This document shows positions 9,053 to 17,751 of a stretch of 35,791 bases of DNA, in pieces. This stretch comes from Amnibacterium sp. GTDB lineage: Bacteria; Actinomycetota; Actinomycetes; Actinomycetales; Microbacteriaceae. The notes beneath the pieces were generated by a model, which did not search any database, was not told where the DNA came from, and was given only the letters and a program-made list of their open reading frames with translations. The DNA is taken from the NCBI GenBank assembly GCA_025936735.1, contig JAICSU010000008.1, forward strand, positions 1-35,791, given 5' to 3'. The stretch's first letter is position 1, and each line of letters starts with the position of its first letter. Position numbers and translations under genes: made by a program.

Positions 9053-10405
9053 GTGCCTGACTCGCTGGATCTGTTGGTGATCGGCGCAGGGATGGCCGGC
9101 ACGGTCGCGGCGAACAAGGCGGGCGCCAAGGGCTGGCGGGTCGCCATCGTTGACGCGCTTCCGTATGGCGGAACGTGCGCGTTGCGGGGCTGTGATCCGA
9201 AGAAGATCCTCCGTCGCGGCGCCGAGGTCGTCGAGGCGGCTCGGCTGATGCAGGGCAAGGGCATCGACCCCGGGACGCTGCACGTCGATTGGCGTGACCT
9301 CATGGCGCACAAGCGCGGCTTCACCGACGGCATCCCGCAGAGTATGGAGCGTGAGCTGCAGGGCAACCACGTCGCCTGCCTGCATGGCGAGGCCCGGTTC
9401 ACGGGGCCTCGCCAGGTCGAGGTCGACGGCATCGGATACGAGACCGAGCACGTACTCATCGCGACCGGCGCGCGACCTCGCCCGCTCGGCTTCCCAGGCA
9501 GCGAGCATCTCGTCGACAGCACACAGTTCCTGGAGCTCGAGTCCCTCCCGCAGCGGATCGTGTTCGTCGGAGGCGGCTACATCGCGTTCGAGTTCGCGCA
9601 CATCGCCGCCCACGCGGGCGCGCACTGCGTGATCGTCGACCGCGGCGAGCGACCCCTGCGCCAGTTCGACCCCGACCTCGTCGAACTCCTGGTCGACCGC
9701 ACTCGGCGTGACGGCATCAACGTACGGCGAGGGACCGAGGTGGCGGGAGTCGAGCGCGTCGGCTCCGAGTACCGGGTGACCCTGAACCGAGATGGGGAGC
9801 GTTCAGTGCTCACCGCCGATCTGGTCGTCCACGCCGCGGGCCGGGAGCCGGACCTGGAGCGCCTGCGCCTCGACGCCGCCGACATCGCTGCCGGGCCGGA
9901 CGGGGTGCAGGTCTCCCAGCACCTGCAGAGCACCACCAACCCGGCCGTCTACGCCGCCGGCGACGCCGCCCAGACACCAGCCGCGCGACTCACGCCGGTC
10001 GCGGTGATCGAGGGGAAGGTCGCCGCCTCGAACATGCTCAAAGGCACCCGAACCGTCCCCGACTACACCGGTGTACCCAGCACGGTGTTCACCCTTCCCG
10101 AGCTCAATCGCGTCGGACTGCTCGAGCACGAGGCTCGGGACCGTGGCATCGACATCGACGTCCGCTACACCGACACCCGCGGCTGGTACTCCAACTACCG
10201 GATCGGCGAGACGACCGGAGCCGCGAAGATCCTCGTCGGTCGACGTACCGATCTGGTCGTCGGCGCACACCTGCTCGGGCACCACTACTCGGAACTCATC
10301 AACACCTTCGGGCTCGCTATCAAAGTCGGCCTTACGACAGCCCAACTGCGATCCGCCGTCGCCACCTACCCCTCGATCGGATCCGACCTCAGTTCACTCC
10401 TCTGA
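9053..10405 (+). CDS. FAD-dependent pyridine nucleotide-disulfide oxidoreductase (MerA-like, without HMA domain or C-terminal Cys pair)
   Basis: VIGAGMAGTVAANKAG, GGTCALRGCDPKK (CxxxxC), VFVGGGYIAFEFA, AAGDAA; GTG start with GAGGAG upstream. Confidence 0.9.
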   Translation: MPDSLDLLVIGAGMAGTVAANKAGAKGWRVAIVDALPYGGTCALRGCDPKKILRRGAEVVEAARLMQGKGIDPGTLHVDWRDLMAHKRGFTDGIPQSMERELQGNHVACLHGEARFTGPRQVEVDGIGYETEHVLIATGARPRPLGFPGSEHLVDSTQFLELESLPQRIVFVGGGYIAFEFAHIAAHAGAHCVIVDRGERPLRQFDPDLVELLVDRTRRDGINVRRGTEVAGVERVGSEYRVTLNRDGERSVLTADLVVHAAGREPDLERLRLDAADIAAGPDGVQVSQHLQSTTNPAVYAAGDAAQTPAARLTPVAVIEGKVAASNMLKGTRTVPDYTGVPSTVFTLPELNRVGLLEHEARDRGIDIDVRYTDTRGWYSNYRIGETTGAAKILVGRRTDLVVGAHLLGHHYSELINTFGLAIKVGLTTAQLRSAVATYPSIGSDLSSLL

Positions 10406-10429
10406 CACCAGCCGCTCGATCACATAAAC

Positions 10430-10568
10430 CGCACTTTCCGCCACTCCCCCGCTTCTGTTTTCTCTACCGTCTCCCGCCCCCATCACTTCGAGTTCTACTA
10501 CCACCGTTTCCCCGCACGCTTTCCGCTCTTCTTTTCATTTCCTCCCATTCCACAGCACTTCTTCTTGT
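10430..10568 (+). other. C-rich/G-poor pyrimidine tract (candidate Rho-utilisation region)
   Basis: 10441-10560: hand count 55 C, 11 G, about 79% pyrimidine; no supported CDS. Confidence 0.6.
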
Positions 10569-10686
10569 CCTGTCCTGGCCTGCCTCCTGCACTTCCGAAC
10601 CACCCACTGCACAGCATCTTTTGCGCTGTGCTGCGGGTGGTTCGGAAGCAGCGCCAGCTGAGGAGGCAGGCCAGGACAGGGCAAGA
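10563..10686. repeat. 124-nt long hairpin / inverted repeat
   Basis: 10563-10588 pairs 10661-10686 (26 bp, one G.T); 10592-10605 pairs 10635-10648 (14 bp); 10609-10615 pairs 10625-10631 (7 bp); 9-nt loop. Confidence 0.92.
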
Positions 10687-10706
10687 CGCTGGAAACCCGT
10701 CGCTGA

Positions 10707-10729
10707 CCCCATCGTCCTCAACGACGGGG
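10707..10729. terminator. Secondary hairpin CCCCATCGT-CCTCA-ACGACGGGG
   Basis: 8 of 9 positions paired, 5-nt loop, between convergent genes. Confidence 0.45.
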
Positions 10730-10795
10730 CAAACGACGGCGGTAACGACCGGTCTTGCCGGCGCCCCACACCAACTGACGACGACGTTCGTGTCG

Positions 10796-11308
10796 CTAAG
10801 GCTCGACGACGGGACTGCGACGTTCGACGAGGAGGGTGTCCCGGAATCGTCCGAGGTAGGGCCCGTAGGTCATTCTGGCGATGCGCTCTCTGGTTCCGAC
10901 GAGTCGAAATCCAGCCACTTCGTGCAAGGCGAGGGTTGCCTCGTTCTCGGGAAAGATCGACGACTGGATCGTCCAGATCCCCGCCGCCTCGCTCGAGCGC
11001 ACCAGTTCATCGAGCAGACAGCGGCCGACGCCGACTCGTCTCGCACGGGCCGCGACGTAGACGGAGTGCTCGACGACCCCGCGATAGACGGCCCTGCTCG
11101 AGGTGGGCGAGACCGCGATCCAGCCGATCACCGCCCCTGATTCGTCCACCGCCACGAATCGGTGGTCGGGGAGCTTGCCCCGATCGAAGTCCTCCCACGA
11201 CGGCGGCTTCGCCTCGAACGTCGCGTTACCGGTGGCGATGCCCTCGGCGTAGATCTCCCGCACGGACGACCAGTCCTCAGCCGTCAGAGAACGAACCGTG
11301 ACCGCCAT
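10796..11308 (-). CDS. arsN1: GNAT N-acetyltransferase, ArsN1/phosphinothricin acetyltransferase-like
   Basis: IREIYAEGIATGNATFE-type start, YRGVVEHSVYVAARARRVGVGRCLLDELV; 1 nt from the ArsO-like gene. Confidence 0.82.
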   Translation of the reverse strand: MAVTVRSLTAEDWSSVREIYAEGIATGNATFEAKPPSWEDFDRGKLPDHRFVAVDESGAVIGWIAVSPTSSRAVYRGVVEHSVYVAARARRVGVGRCLLDELVRSSEAAGIWTIQSSIFPENEATLALHEVAGFRLVGTRERIARMTYGPYLGRFRDTLLVERRSPVVEP

Positions 11309-11309
11309 C

Positions 11310-12692
11310 TCAGCAGCCGCCGCCTCGACTCGGAGCGACGGTCAGGAGCTGGAGCGGCCGACGAGTGGGAGCGGACGTCGACGCGGTGCTGCAGCAGGCG
11401 CTGCCCTCGCCGCCCGAGCAGACGCCGGTCTCCGGCAGCGTCAGCTGCACGCGTCGTGCGGCATCGTGGTCGCCCGCGAGCTCGTCGGCGATGGAGCGGA
11501 TCTGCTCGTAGCCGGTGAGCAGCAGGAAGGTCGGTGCTCGTCCGTAGCTCTTCATCCCGGCCACGAAGAAGTTCGGCTCCGGCTGGGCGAGTTCCGCGAC
11601 GCCGTGGGGCGGGACGGTGCCGCAGCTGTGCAGGTTCGGGTCGATGAGCGGCGCCAGCGCACGGGGCGCCTCGACGATGTCGTCGAGTGCCAGGCGGATC
11701 TCACGGAGCATGTCGAGGTCGGGCTTGAAGCCGGTGGCGCCGACGATCACGTCGGTCTCGATCGATACCGGTTCCCCGGCGCGTCGGCCGTCGACCCGGA
11801 CCGCGTCGCCATCCAGCTCGAGGCGGTCGACCTCGAAGGAGTCGAGCAGCTCGATCCGACCGTAGGCAACATGGGAGGCGACGCGGTCGCCGAGGGCTGC
11901 CCGGTCCTGGAGCTCGTCGTCGGCGCCGGTGTAGACGCGCTTGGGGCTGGCGTTGCGGATGCCCCACACGACCGTCGTGCCGGGCTCCTGCCGGGCGAGA
12001 TCGGCGAGGGCGATGAGGGTGTTGGCGGCGGAGTGGCCGGCGCCGAGCACGAGGGTGCGTTTGCCGGCGAAGCGCGCACGGTCGCGTCCGAGAACGTCGG
12101 GGAGGGCGTGGCTGAGGTGCGGCCGGAGCGCGTCGAGGTCGACGGGATCTAGGCCGGAGGCGAGAAGGCCGTTGGGGTTCCGATAGGTGCCGGAGGTGTC
12201 GATGACAGCACGGGCGAGCTCCTCCCGCACCTGCCCGTTCTGCTCGACGCGAAGAACGAACGGCGCGGCGGCCCGTCCGGTCGACCGAGTGCGGTCCATG
12301 CCCTGCCTGCTGACGGCGGAGACGTTGGACGCGTAGCGGATATGTGGGGCGAGCAGCGGCGTCGCGGCCAGCGGCTCGAGGTAGTCGGTGACCAAGTCGC
12401 GACCATAGGGCAGCGACTCCGGGTCGGGGCTGGACCACCCCTGGGCAGTCAGGAGCTCGCGGGCGGCCTCATCGGTCACGTAGCGCCACGGCGAGAAGAG
12501 CCGCGTGTGACCCCACAGGGCGATGGCGAACCCGGCGGAATCGCCGGCTTCGAAGACGACGAACGGCAGCCCCCGCCGGGTCAGGTGGGCCGCGGCCGCG
12601 AGCCCCACCGGGCCGGCGCCGATGATCGCGACCGGCAGCCCGGCAAGGCGGTCCTGTGCCGCCTCCGCTGGTGCGGACAGAGTGAGCGTCAT
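11310..12692 (-). CDS. ArsO-like FAD/NAD(P)-binding flavoprotein with Cys-rich C-terminus
   Basis: VAIIGAGPVGLAAAAHL, VLGAGHSAANTL, GATGFKPDL; tail CSGGEGSACC. Confidence 0.82.
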   Translation of the reverse strand: MTLTLSAPAEAAQDRLAGLPVAIIGAGPVGLAAAAHLTRRGLPFVVFEAGDSAGFAIALWGHTRLFSPWRYVTDEAARELLTAQGWSSPDPESLPYGRDLVTDYLEPLAATPLLAPHIRYASNVSAVSRQGMDRTRSTGRAAAPFVLRVEQNGQVREELARAVIDTSGTYRNPNGLLASGLDPVDLDALRPHLSHALPDVLGRDRARFAGKRTLVLGAGHSAANTLIALADLARQEPGTTVVWGIRNASPKRVYTGADDELQDRAALGDRVASHVAYGRIELLDSFEVDRLELDGDAVRVDGRRAGEPVSIETDVIVGATGFKPDLDMLREIRLALDDIVEAPRALAPLIDPNLHSCGTVPPHGVAELAQPEPNFFVAGMKSYGRAPTFLLLTGYEQIRSIADELAGDHDAARRVQLTLPETGVCSGGEGSACCSTASTSAPTRRPLQLLTVAPSRGGGC

Positions 12693-12713
12693 GGGTTCTC
12701 CTTCAGGGCTGAG

Positions 12714-12768
12714 CAATCATCGATCGCTATCGATAGATGCACCATACATCGATCAGTGTCGATCTATG
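12714..12768. promoter_or_regulatory. Two tandem ArsR-type operator dyads in the divergent promoter
   Basis: CATACATCGA-N6-TCGATCTATG (12743-12768, 9/10) and CAATCATCGA-N6-TCGATAGATG (12714-12739, 7/10). Confidence 0.65.
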
Positions 12769-12781
12769 CAACACTTGCGGG

Positions 12782-13129
12782 GTGACACCAGTCCTCGAGA
12801 TCACGACGAGCACGGAAGCGGCCTGCTGCACGCCGGACGCCGAGGGCATGGCCCCCGGTGCGGCGACGGATCTTGCCCGCACCTTGAAGGCGCTGGCGGA
12901 CCCGGCACGGCTGCGCCTCCTCTCCATCGTTGCGGCATCCGAGGGACAGGAGGCGTGCGTCTGCGACCTCACGAATCCGGTCGGGCTGTCTCAGGCCACG
13001 GTGTCGTACCACCTGAAGATGCTCACCGACGCGGGGTTCCTCACCCGGAGCAAGCGCGGCACCTGGGCCTACTACCGCCTCGTCCCGGAGGCGCTGGACG
13101 CGGCGGGGGCCGCGGTCTCGGCGCTCTGA
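12782..13129 (+). CDS. arsR: ArsR-family metalloregulator
   Basis: LARTLKALADPARLRLLSIVA, ACVCDLTNPVGLSQATVSYHLKMLTDAGFLTRSKRGTWAYY. Confidence 0.92.
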   Translation: MTPVLEITTSTEAACCTPDAEGMAPGAATDLARTLKALADPARLRLLSIVAASEGQEACVCDLTNPVGLSQATVSYHLKMLTDAGFLTRSKRGTWAYYRLVPEALDAAGAAVSAL

Positions 13130-13185
13130 CCAAACACGCACGCCCTACCCTGCCGATGACCGTCCCGACCGAACGAAGGAGCACC

Positions 13186-13593
13186 GTGGCGAAGCCGACC
13201 GTCCTGTTCGTCTGCATCCACAACGCCGGCCGATCGCAGATGGCGGCGGGCTACCTGCGGGCCCTCGCCGGCGATCGCGTCGAGGTGCTCTCGGGGGGCA
13301 GTGAGCCGACGGGTCAGATCAACCCGGTCGCGGTCCAGGTGATGGCCGAGGACGGCATCGACATCACCGGCGAGGCGCCGAAGGTGCTGACCACGGAGGC
13401 GGTCAAGGAGTCCGACGTCGTGATCACGATGGGCTGCGGGGACGCCTGCCCGATCTTCCCCGGGAAGCGGTACGAGGACTGGGAGCTCACGGATCCCGCG
13501 GGCCGTCCCGTCGACGAGGTGCGGCCCATCCGCGACGACATCAAGGCGCGGGTCGCCGCACTCCTCGAGGAGCTCGTCCCCGCTTCGCAGTAA
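13186..13593 (+). CDS. arsC: LMW-PTP-type arsenate reductase
   Basis: VLFVCIHNAGRSQMAAGYL, ITMGCGDACPIFPGKRYEDWELTDPAG. Confidence 0.92.
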   Translation: MAKPTVLFVCIHNAGRSQMAAGYLRALAGDRVEVLSGGSEPTGQINPVAVQVMAEDGIDITGEAPKVLTTEAVKESDVVITMGCGDACPIFPGKRYEDWELTDPAGRPVDEVRPIRDDIKARVAALLEELVPASQ

Positions 13594-13794
13594 GCAGCGC
13601 GCGGTTCAACGATTGCAGTGTGCAGCGCCGTCTCTCAACCCTCGCAGGCCGTCGCCGCGCCGTCCATCGCCTAGCGCGTGGACGTGGGCGCACTACTCGT
13701 CAGAAGGCTCATCAGGGCGGACGTGGCCCTGTCCGAGCCAGAAGTGTAGGTTCGCGATTCCCGAAGGCTCCACGGCCGCCGAGCGAGGTGAGTC

Positions 13795-16035
13795 ATGTCG
13801 AATGCGCCGCCGTACGTCGTTCGGCTCGCGGATGCCGCGGCGATGACCCCGACCACCGCGGGGGTGAAGGCAGCCACCCTTGCGACCCTCTCAGCCGCGG
13901 GCTTCCCCGTTCCGCCGGGTCTCGTCGTGACGTCGACGTCGTGGACGCACGCGGACGCGGCGAGGGCCGAGTTGGAGCGCCTCCTCGCTCACGAGGACTT
14001 CTCTGGTGTCGCGCGGTTCGCGGTGCGGTCCTCGGCGGTCTCCGAAGACCTTCCTGGGGCTTCATTCGCCGGGCAGTACGAGACGTTCCTCGATGTGCCG
14101 AAGTCCGAGGTCCCCGACGCGGTGACCCGATGCGCCGATGCTGCCCGGTCGGACCGCGTCGCGTCATACCGGGCCGCCCGCGACGAGTCACCATCCGGGC
14201 GGGAGGGGATCGCCGTGCTCGTTCAGCCGATGGTGCCTGCGCTCGCGGCGGGCGTCGCCTTCACAGCGAACCCGACCACCGGTGATCGGGCAGAAACCGT
14301 CATCACTGCCGTTCGCGGCCTGGGCGAGCGGCTCGTGAGCGGCGAAGCGGTGGGCGACGAGTGGATTGTGCGTGCGCGTCACGCGACAGCGTCGCGGGCG
14401 GCGGAGCAGGCGATCACCAGCGCGAACGCGCGGGCCGTTGCGGCCCTCGGACGCCGGGTCCAGGACCTCCTTGGCGACCCTCAAGACATCGAGTGGGCTC
14501 TCGACGGCGCCGGTGAGGTGGTACTGCTGCAGGCGCGCCCGATGACTGCCCTGCCGGCGGTCGTCGAGTGGGCGCCCCCGGGGCCCGGCCTGTGGCTCCG
14601 CAACTTCCGTCTGGGCGAGTGGCTGCCCGATCCCATGACGCCCCTGTTCGCCGACTGGCTCCTCCCAACGATCGAGAACGGGTACCTCGAGGGGATGCGC
14701 TCCTCCACAGGAACGGTCGTGCCGTTCCGCTACGCGACCGTGAACGGCTGGTACTTCAACGCCGTCCCCATCCCCTCGGCTCGCCTCCTGCTCGGAGCGG
14801 TTAGGGAGAGTCGAGGCAAGGTCCTCCCGGTACTGTTCAACGCGCTGATCCGCGTCAGCAGGGATCCGGCCGCTGCGGATCGAGCCGTGCTCGGCCGCCT
14901 CTACAGCCAGTGGCTGGACGTCGAGCTGCCCGCCTACCGACGGCTGGTCGAGCAAGGCGGGCGCCTGATCACAACAGGGACGAACCGGGAACTCGCCGAG
15001 ATCATCCACCGCGTGGGGGCGGCCGCCGGGCGGCAGCTGTGGTACCTCGCCATCGTCGGAGGGTCGGCGTGGAAGATGGAAGCCCGACTCACGGGCTTCG
15101 CGGACAAGCACCTCGACCCTCTGCGAAATGACGGCCCGTTGCGCGACGGCGTCCAGGTCCTGCTCCGCCAGACCGACCGCCCCGCCGGAATGGCGGCGCA
15201 CGCCGTCCTCAGCATCGACTGGTTCTGGCCCACCTCGGAGGAAATGCGGGGCGGCGACGGCAGCCTGGACGAGCAGCGCCGCCGCACGATGCAGGCGGAA
15301 CGCGCCGCCGCGGAAGAGTCCTGCCTGCAGGCGTTGAGTTCGAAGCCTCGACTTCGGCGCGAGTTCGTCGAGCTTCTCGAGGTCGCACGCCGATATGCCG
15401 GGATTCGCGAGGACCAGGCCCGCGCGCTCACCCTCGGCTGGCCCCTGCTTCGCGCCGGCGTTCTGAAGCTGGGCGAGCACCTAGTCGAGGCGGGGGTGGT
15501 CAGGGATTCGCGGGACGTCTTCTTCTTGAAGCGGGACGAGCTCGACAGCCACACTGCGCTCGAGGGCCTCGCAGCCGAGCGCGAATCCGAGTGGCAAGCT
15601 CAACGCCGCCTCCGTGCACCGCTGACTCTGGGACGGCCGCCGCGGTTGATCGGCGACCCGATCCAGCGAGCCGCCGACCGCGCACGTGGCGGCAGAGCGC
15701 TGCCCCCAGGCGCGATCATCGGGCAACCCGTGAGCGCCGGTCGCGCGACGGGTCCGGTCCGTCTGGTTACGGACCCCGACCAGTTCGACGCCTTCCTCCC
15801 CGGCGAGGTCCTCCTCGCCCGCGCCACGGCGCCGGCCTGGACACCCCTCTTCGCACGAGCGGCAGCAGTTGTCACCGACGGAGGAACAGTCGCCGCCCAT
15901 GCGTCGATCGTCGCTCGCGAATACGGCATTCCCGCCGTCGTCGGAACGGGCGATGCGACCCTCCGGCTCACCACGGGCCAGTGGGTCACCGTCGACGGGA
16001 ACGCCGGAACAGTCCTGCCGATCCAGAGGCCCTGA
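13795..16035 (+). CDS. Rifampin phosphotransferase-like PEP/pyruvate-binding and PEP-utilising domain protein
   Basis: ATP-grasp FAVRSSAVSEDLPGASFAGQYETFLDV; phosphohistidine domain TDGGTVAAHASIVAREYGIPAVVGTGDAT. Confidence 0.78.
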   Translation: MSNAPPYVVRLADAAAMTPTTAGVKAATLATLSAAGFPVPPGLVVTSTSWTHADAARAELERLLAHEDFSGVARFAVRSSAVSEDLPGASFAGQYETFLDVPKSEVPDAVTRCADAARSDRVASYRAARDESPSGREGIAVLVQPMVPALAAGVAFTANPTTGDRAETVITAVRGLGERLVSGEAVGDEWIVRARHATASRAAEQAITSANARAVAALGRRVQDLLGDPQDIEWALDGAGEVVLLQARPMTALPAVVEWAPPGPGLWLRNFRLGEWLPDPMTPLFADWLLPTIENGYLEGMRSSTGTVVPFRYATVNGWYFNAVPIPSARLLLGAVRESRGKVLPVLFNALIRVSRDPAAADRAVLGRLYSQWLDVELPAYRRLVEQGGRLITTGTNRELAEIIHRVGAAAGRQLWYLAIVGGSAWKMEARLTGFADKHLDPLRNDGPLRDGVQVLLRQTDRPAGMAAHAVLSIDWFWPTSEEMRGGDGSLDEQRRRTMQAERAAAEESCLQALSSKPRLRREFVELLEVARRYAGIREDQARALTLGWPLLRAGVLKLGEHLVEAGVVRDSRDVFFLKRDELDSHTALEGLAAERESEWQAQRRLRAPLTLGRPPRLIGDPIQRAADRARGGRALPPGAIIGQPVSAGRATGPVRLVTDPDQFDAFLPGEVLLARATAPAWTPLFARAAAVVTDGGTVAAHASIVAREYGIPAVVGTGDATLRLTTGQWVTVDGNAGTVLPIQRP

Positions 16036-16059
16036 CTCGCCGCCTGGGGACGCGGCAGC

Positions 16060-17457
16060 TGTCATGTATCAGGACATCGGTGACGCTTCTGCATCAATAG
16101 ATCGGTGACACTTCGGGCCGGTTTGGTGGTGACACTTCGCCTCGATGTTTGAGGCATGGCGCACCCTGAACCGGTTGATCCTCGTGTCCGTCTCGCGATC
16201 ACGCAGTGGCCGCCGGACTCCCCTCGGGGCGCGGTGAGCACGTTCTGCCTCGAGCAGGGCATCTCCCGACAGGCCTTCTACGCGATCCGCCGACGGGCGA
16301 TCGAGGAGGGCCAGGCCGCGGCGCTTCAGCCGCGGACCCGCCGGCCCCGGTCGAGCCCGAACCGCATCGCCGACGAGGTGAAGCAGCAGGCGCTCGGCGT
16401 CCGGTCCGCCCTGGAGTCCTCGGGGCTGGACCATGGACCGATCAGCGTCCACGAGAAGATGCGCTCCCTCGGCCTGGAGCCGGTGCCGTCGACGGCGGCG
16501 CTGTCACGCATCTTCCGCGACGCCGGCGTCGCCCGCACCGAGCCGCGGAAGAAACCGCGGGCGTCCTACCGCCGGTTCGTCTATCCGGCGCCGAACGCCT
16601 GCTGGCAGCTGGACGCGACCGAATACGTGCTCATCGGCGGCCGGACCTGCGTGATCTTCCAGCTCATCGACGACCACTCCCGCCTCGCCGTCGCCTCCCA
16701 CGTCGCCTCCGGGGAGACCGCGGAGGGCGCGATCACGGTGGTGAAGAAAGCGATCGCCGCCCACGGAGTCCCGCAGCGGCTACTCAGCGATAACGGGGTC
16801 GCGTTGAACCCGTCCCGCCGCGGTGTCATCGGGCAGCTGGTCGCCTATGTCACCGCGCTCGGGGTCGAGGCGATCACCGGGAAGCCCTACAAGCCGACCA
16901 CGCAGGGCAAGAACGAGCGGTTCCACCAGACCCTGTTCCGCTGGCTCGACAAGCAGCCCCTGGCCGAGACCCTCGGCCAGTTGCAGGAGCAGGTCGATGC
17001 GTTCGACCGGATCTACAACACTGAGCGGCCCCACCAGGCCCTGCCTGGCCGGATCACACCGCTGCAGGCCTGGCAGGCGACACCGAAAGCCGACCCGCCC
17101 CGGCCCCGCGGGGAGCTGCTCCGGCCGGTCGGCTGGGACGGGATCCGCATCACCCGCGTCGCCGCCAACGGCATCGTCCAGGTCCGCTCGACCCGCTTCC
17201 ACATCACCCGCCTGATGGCCGGCCAGACCGTCCTGCTGATCGAGACCGAGGACCACCTGCTCGTCTTCGACGACCGCGGCACCGAGATCATGCGCCACTC
17301 CTGGCCCAAGCCCGGCACCGCCTACGTCAGCTCCGGCCGCCCCCGCGGACGACACCCACGAACCCTCTGACCGAGCGAACTGTCACCGATGTCCTGATGC
17401 CGGAAGTGTCACCGATGTCCTGATGCAGAACCGTCACCCATGTCCTGATACATCACA
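16060..17457 (+). mobile_element. IS481-family insertion sequence, 1398 bp
   Basis: Ends TGTCATGTATCAGGACATCGGTGACGCTTCTGCATCA and, inverted, TGTGATGTATCAGGACATGGGTGACGGTTCTGCATCA; 15-bp TSD TGGGGACGCGGCAGC at 16045-16059 and 17458-17472. Confidence 0.93.
16156..17370 (+). CDS. tnp: IS481-family DDE transposase
   Basis: WQLDATEYVL, LLSDNGVALN, KPTTQGKNERFHQTLFRWL, YNTERPHQAL. Confidence 0.93.
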   Translation: MAHPEPVDPRVRLAITQWPPDSPRGAVSTFCLEQGISRQAFYAIRRRAIEEGQAAALQPRTRRPRSSPNRIADEVKQQALGVRSALESSGLDHGPISVHEKMRSLGLEPVPSTAALSRIFRDAGVARTEPRKKPRASYRRFVYPAPNACWQLDATEYVLIGGRTCVIFQLIDDHSRLAVASHVASGETAEGAITVVKKAIAAHGVPQRLLSDNGVALNPSRRGVIGQLVAYVTALGVEAITGKPYKPTTQGKNERFHQTLFRWLDKQPLAETLGQLQEQVDAFDRIYNTERPHQALPGRITPLQAWQATPKADPPRPRGELLRPVGWDGIRITRVAANGIVQVRSTRFHITRLMAGQTVLLIETEDHLLVFDDRGTEIMRHSWPKPGTAYVSSGRPRGRHPRTL

Positions 17458-17476
17458 TGGGGACGCGGCAGCGGGC

Positions 17477-17499
17477 CCGTGCCCACATTTTGCCCACAC
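17477..17499 (+). repeat. CCGTGCCCACATTTTGCCCACAC, second copy of 6946-6968
   Basis: 23-nt exact direct repeat of a segment in int; internally two TGCCCACA-type half-sites. Confidence 0.85.
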
Positions 17500-17603
17500 T
17501 TTTCGGCAGAACGAGGCGTATTCCTGTAATCGACTACATGCTAAATCCCTGATCAATGCCGTCTCTGTCATCGAGGCTCAGCGGCCGTATACAGCGTCAG
17601 GCA

Positions 17604-17647
17604 ACTGAAAATCGAAAGGTCACCGGATCGACGCCGGTCGGAGCCAC
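17604..17647 (+). repeat. attR core (tRNA-Phe 3' fragment)
   Basis: 44-bp exact copy of 6834-6877 without the tRNA 5' half. Confidence 0.95.
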
Positions 17648-17652
17648 CACGA

Positions 17653-17680
17653 GAACCCCCGGTCTCCCGGGGGTTCTTCT
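17653..17680 (+). terminator. Intrinsic terminator after attR
   Basis: GAACCCCCGG-TCTC-CCGGGGGTTC followed by TTCTT. Confidence 0.75.
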
Positions 17681-17751
17681 TCGCCCGGCGGCGCGTGAAC
17701 GAGCCCTCGCGAGCTGTGGGGGAACCGGGGACAGCGCCAGGGGACCCCGGC

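Larger units (their letters stand above)
6834..17647. mobile_element. tRNA-Phe-integrated genomic island with metal/drug-resistance-type cargo
   Basis: 44-bp repeats at both ends, tyrosine integrase adjacent to the tRNA, accessory cargo, no recognisable conjugation genes. Confidence 0.92.

Noticed and set aside
10563-10686. Integron attC site
   Set aside because: Hairpin size is compatible, but I could not place convincing R/L boxes with GTTRRRY, and no integron integrase is present.
10464-10769. 101-aa minus ORF across the hairpin
   Set aside because: Composition follows the purine-rich strand and palindrome; no domain or credible start.
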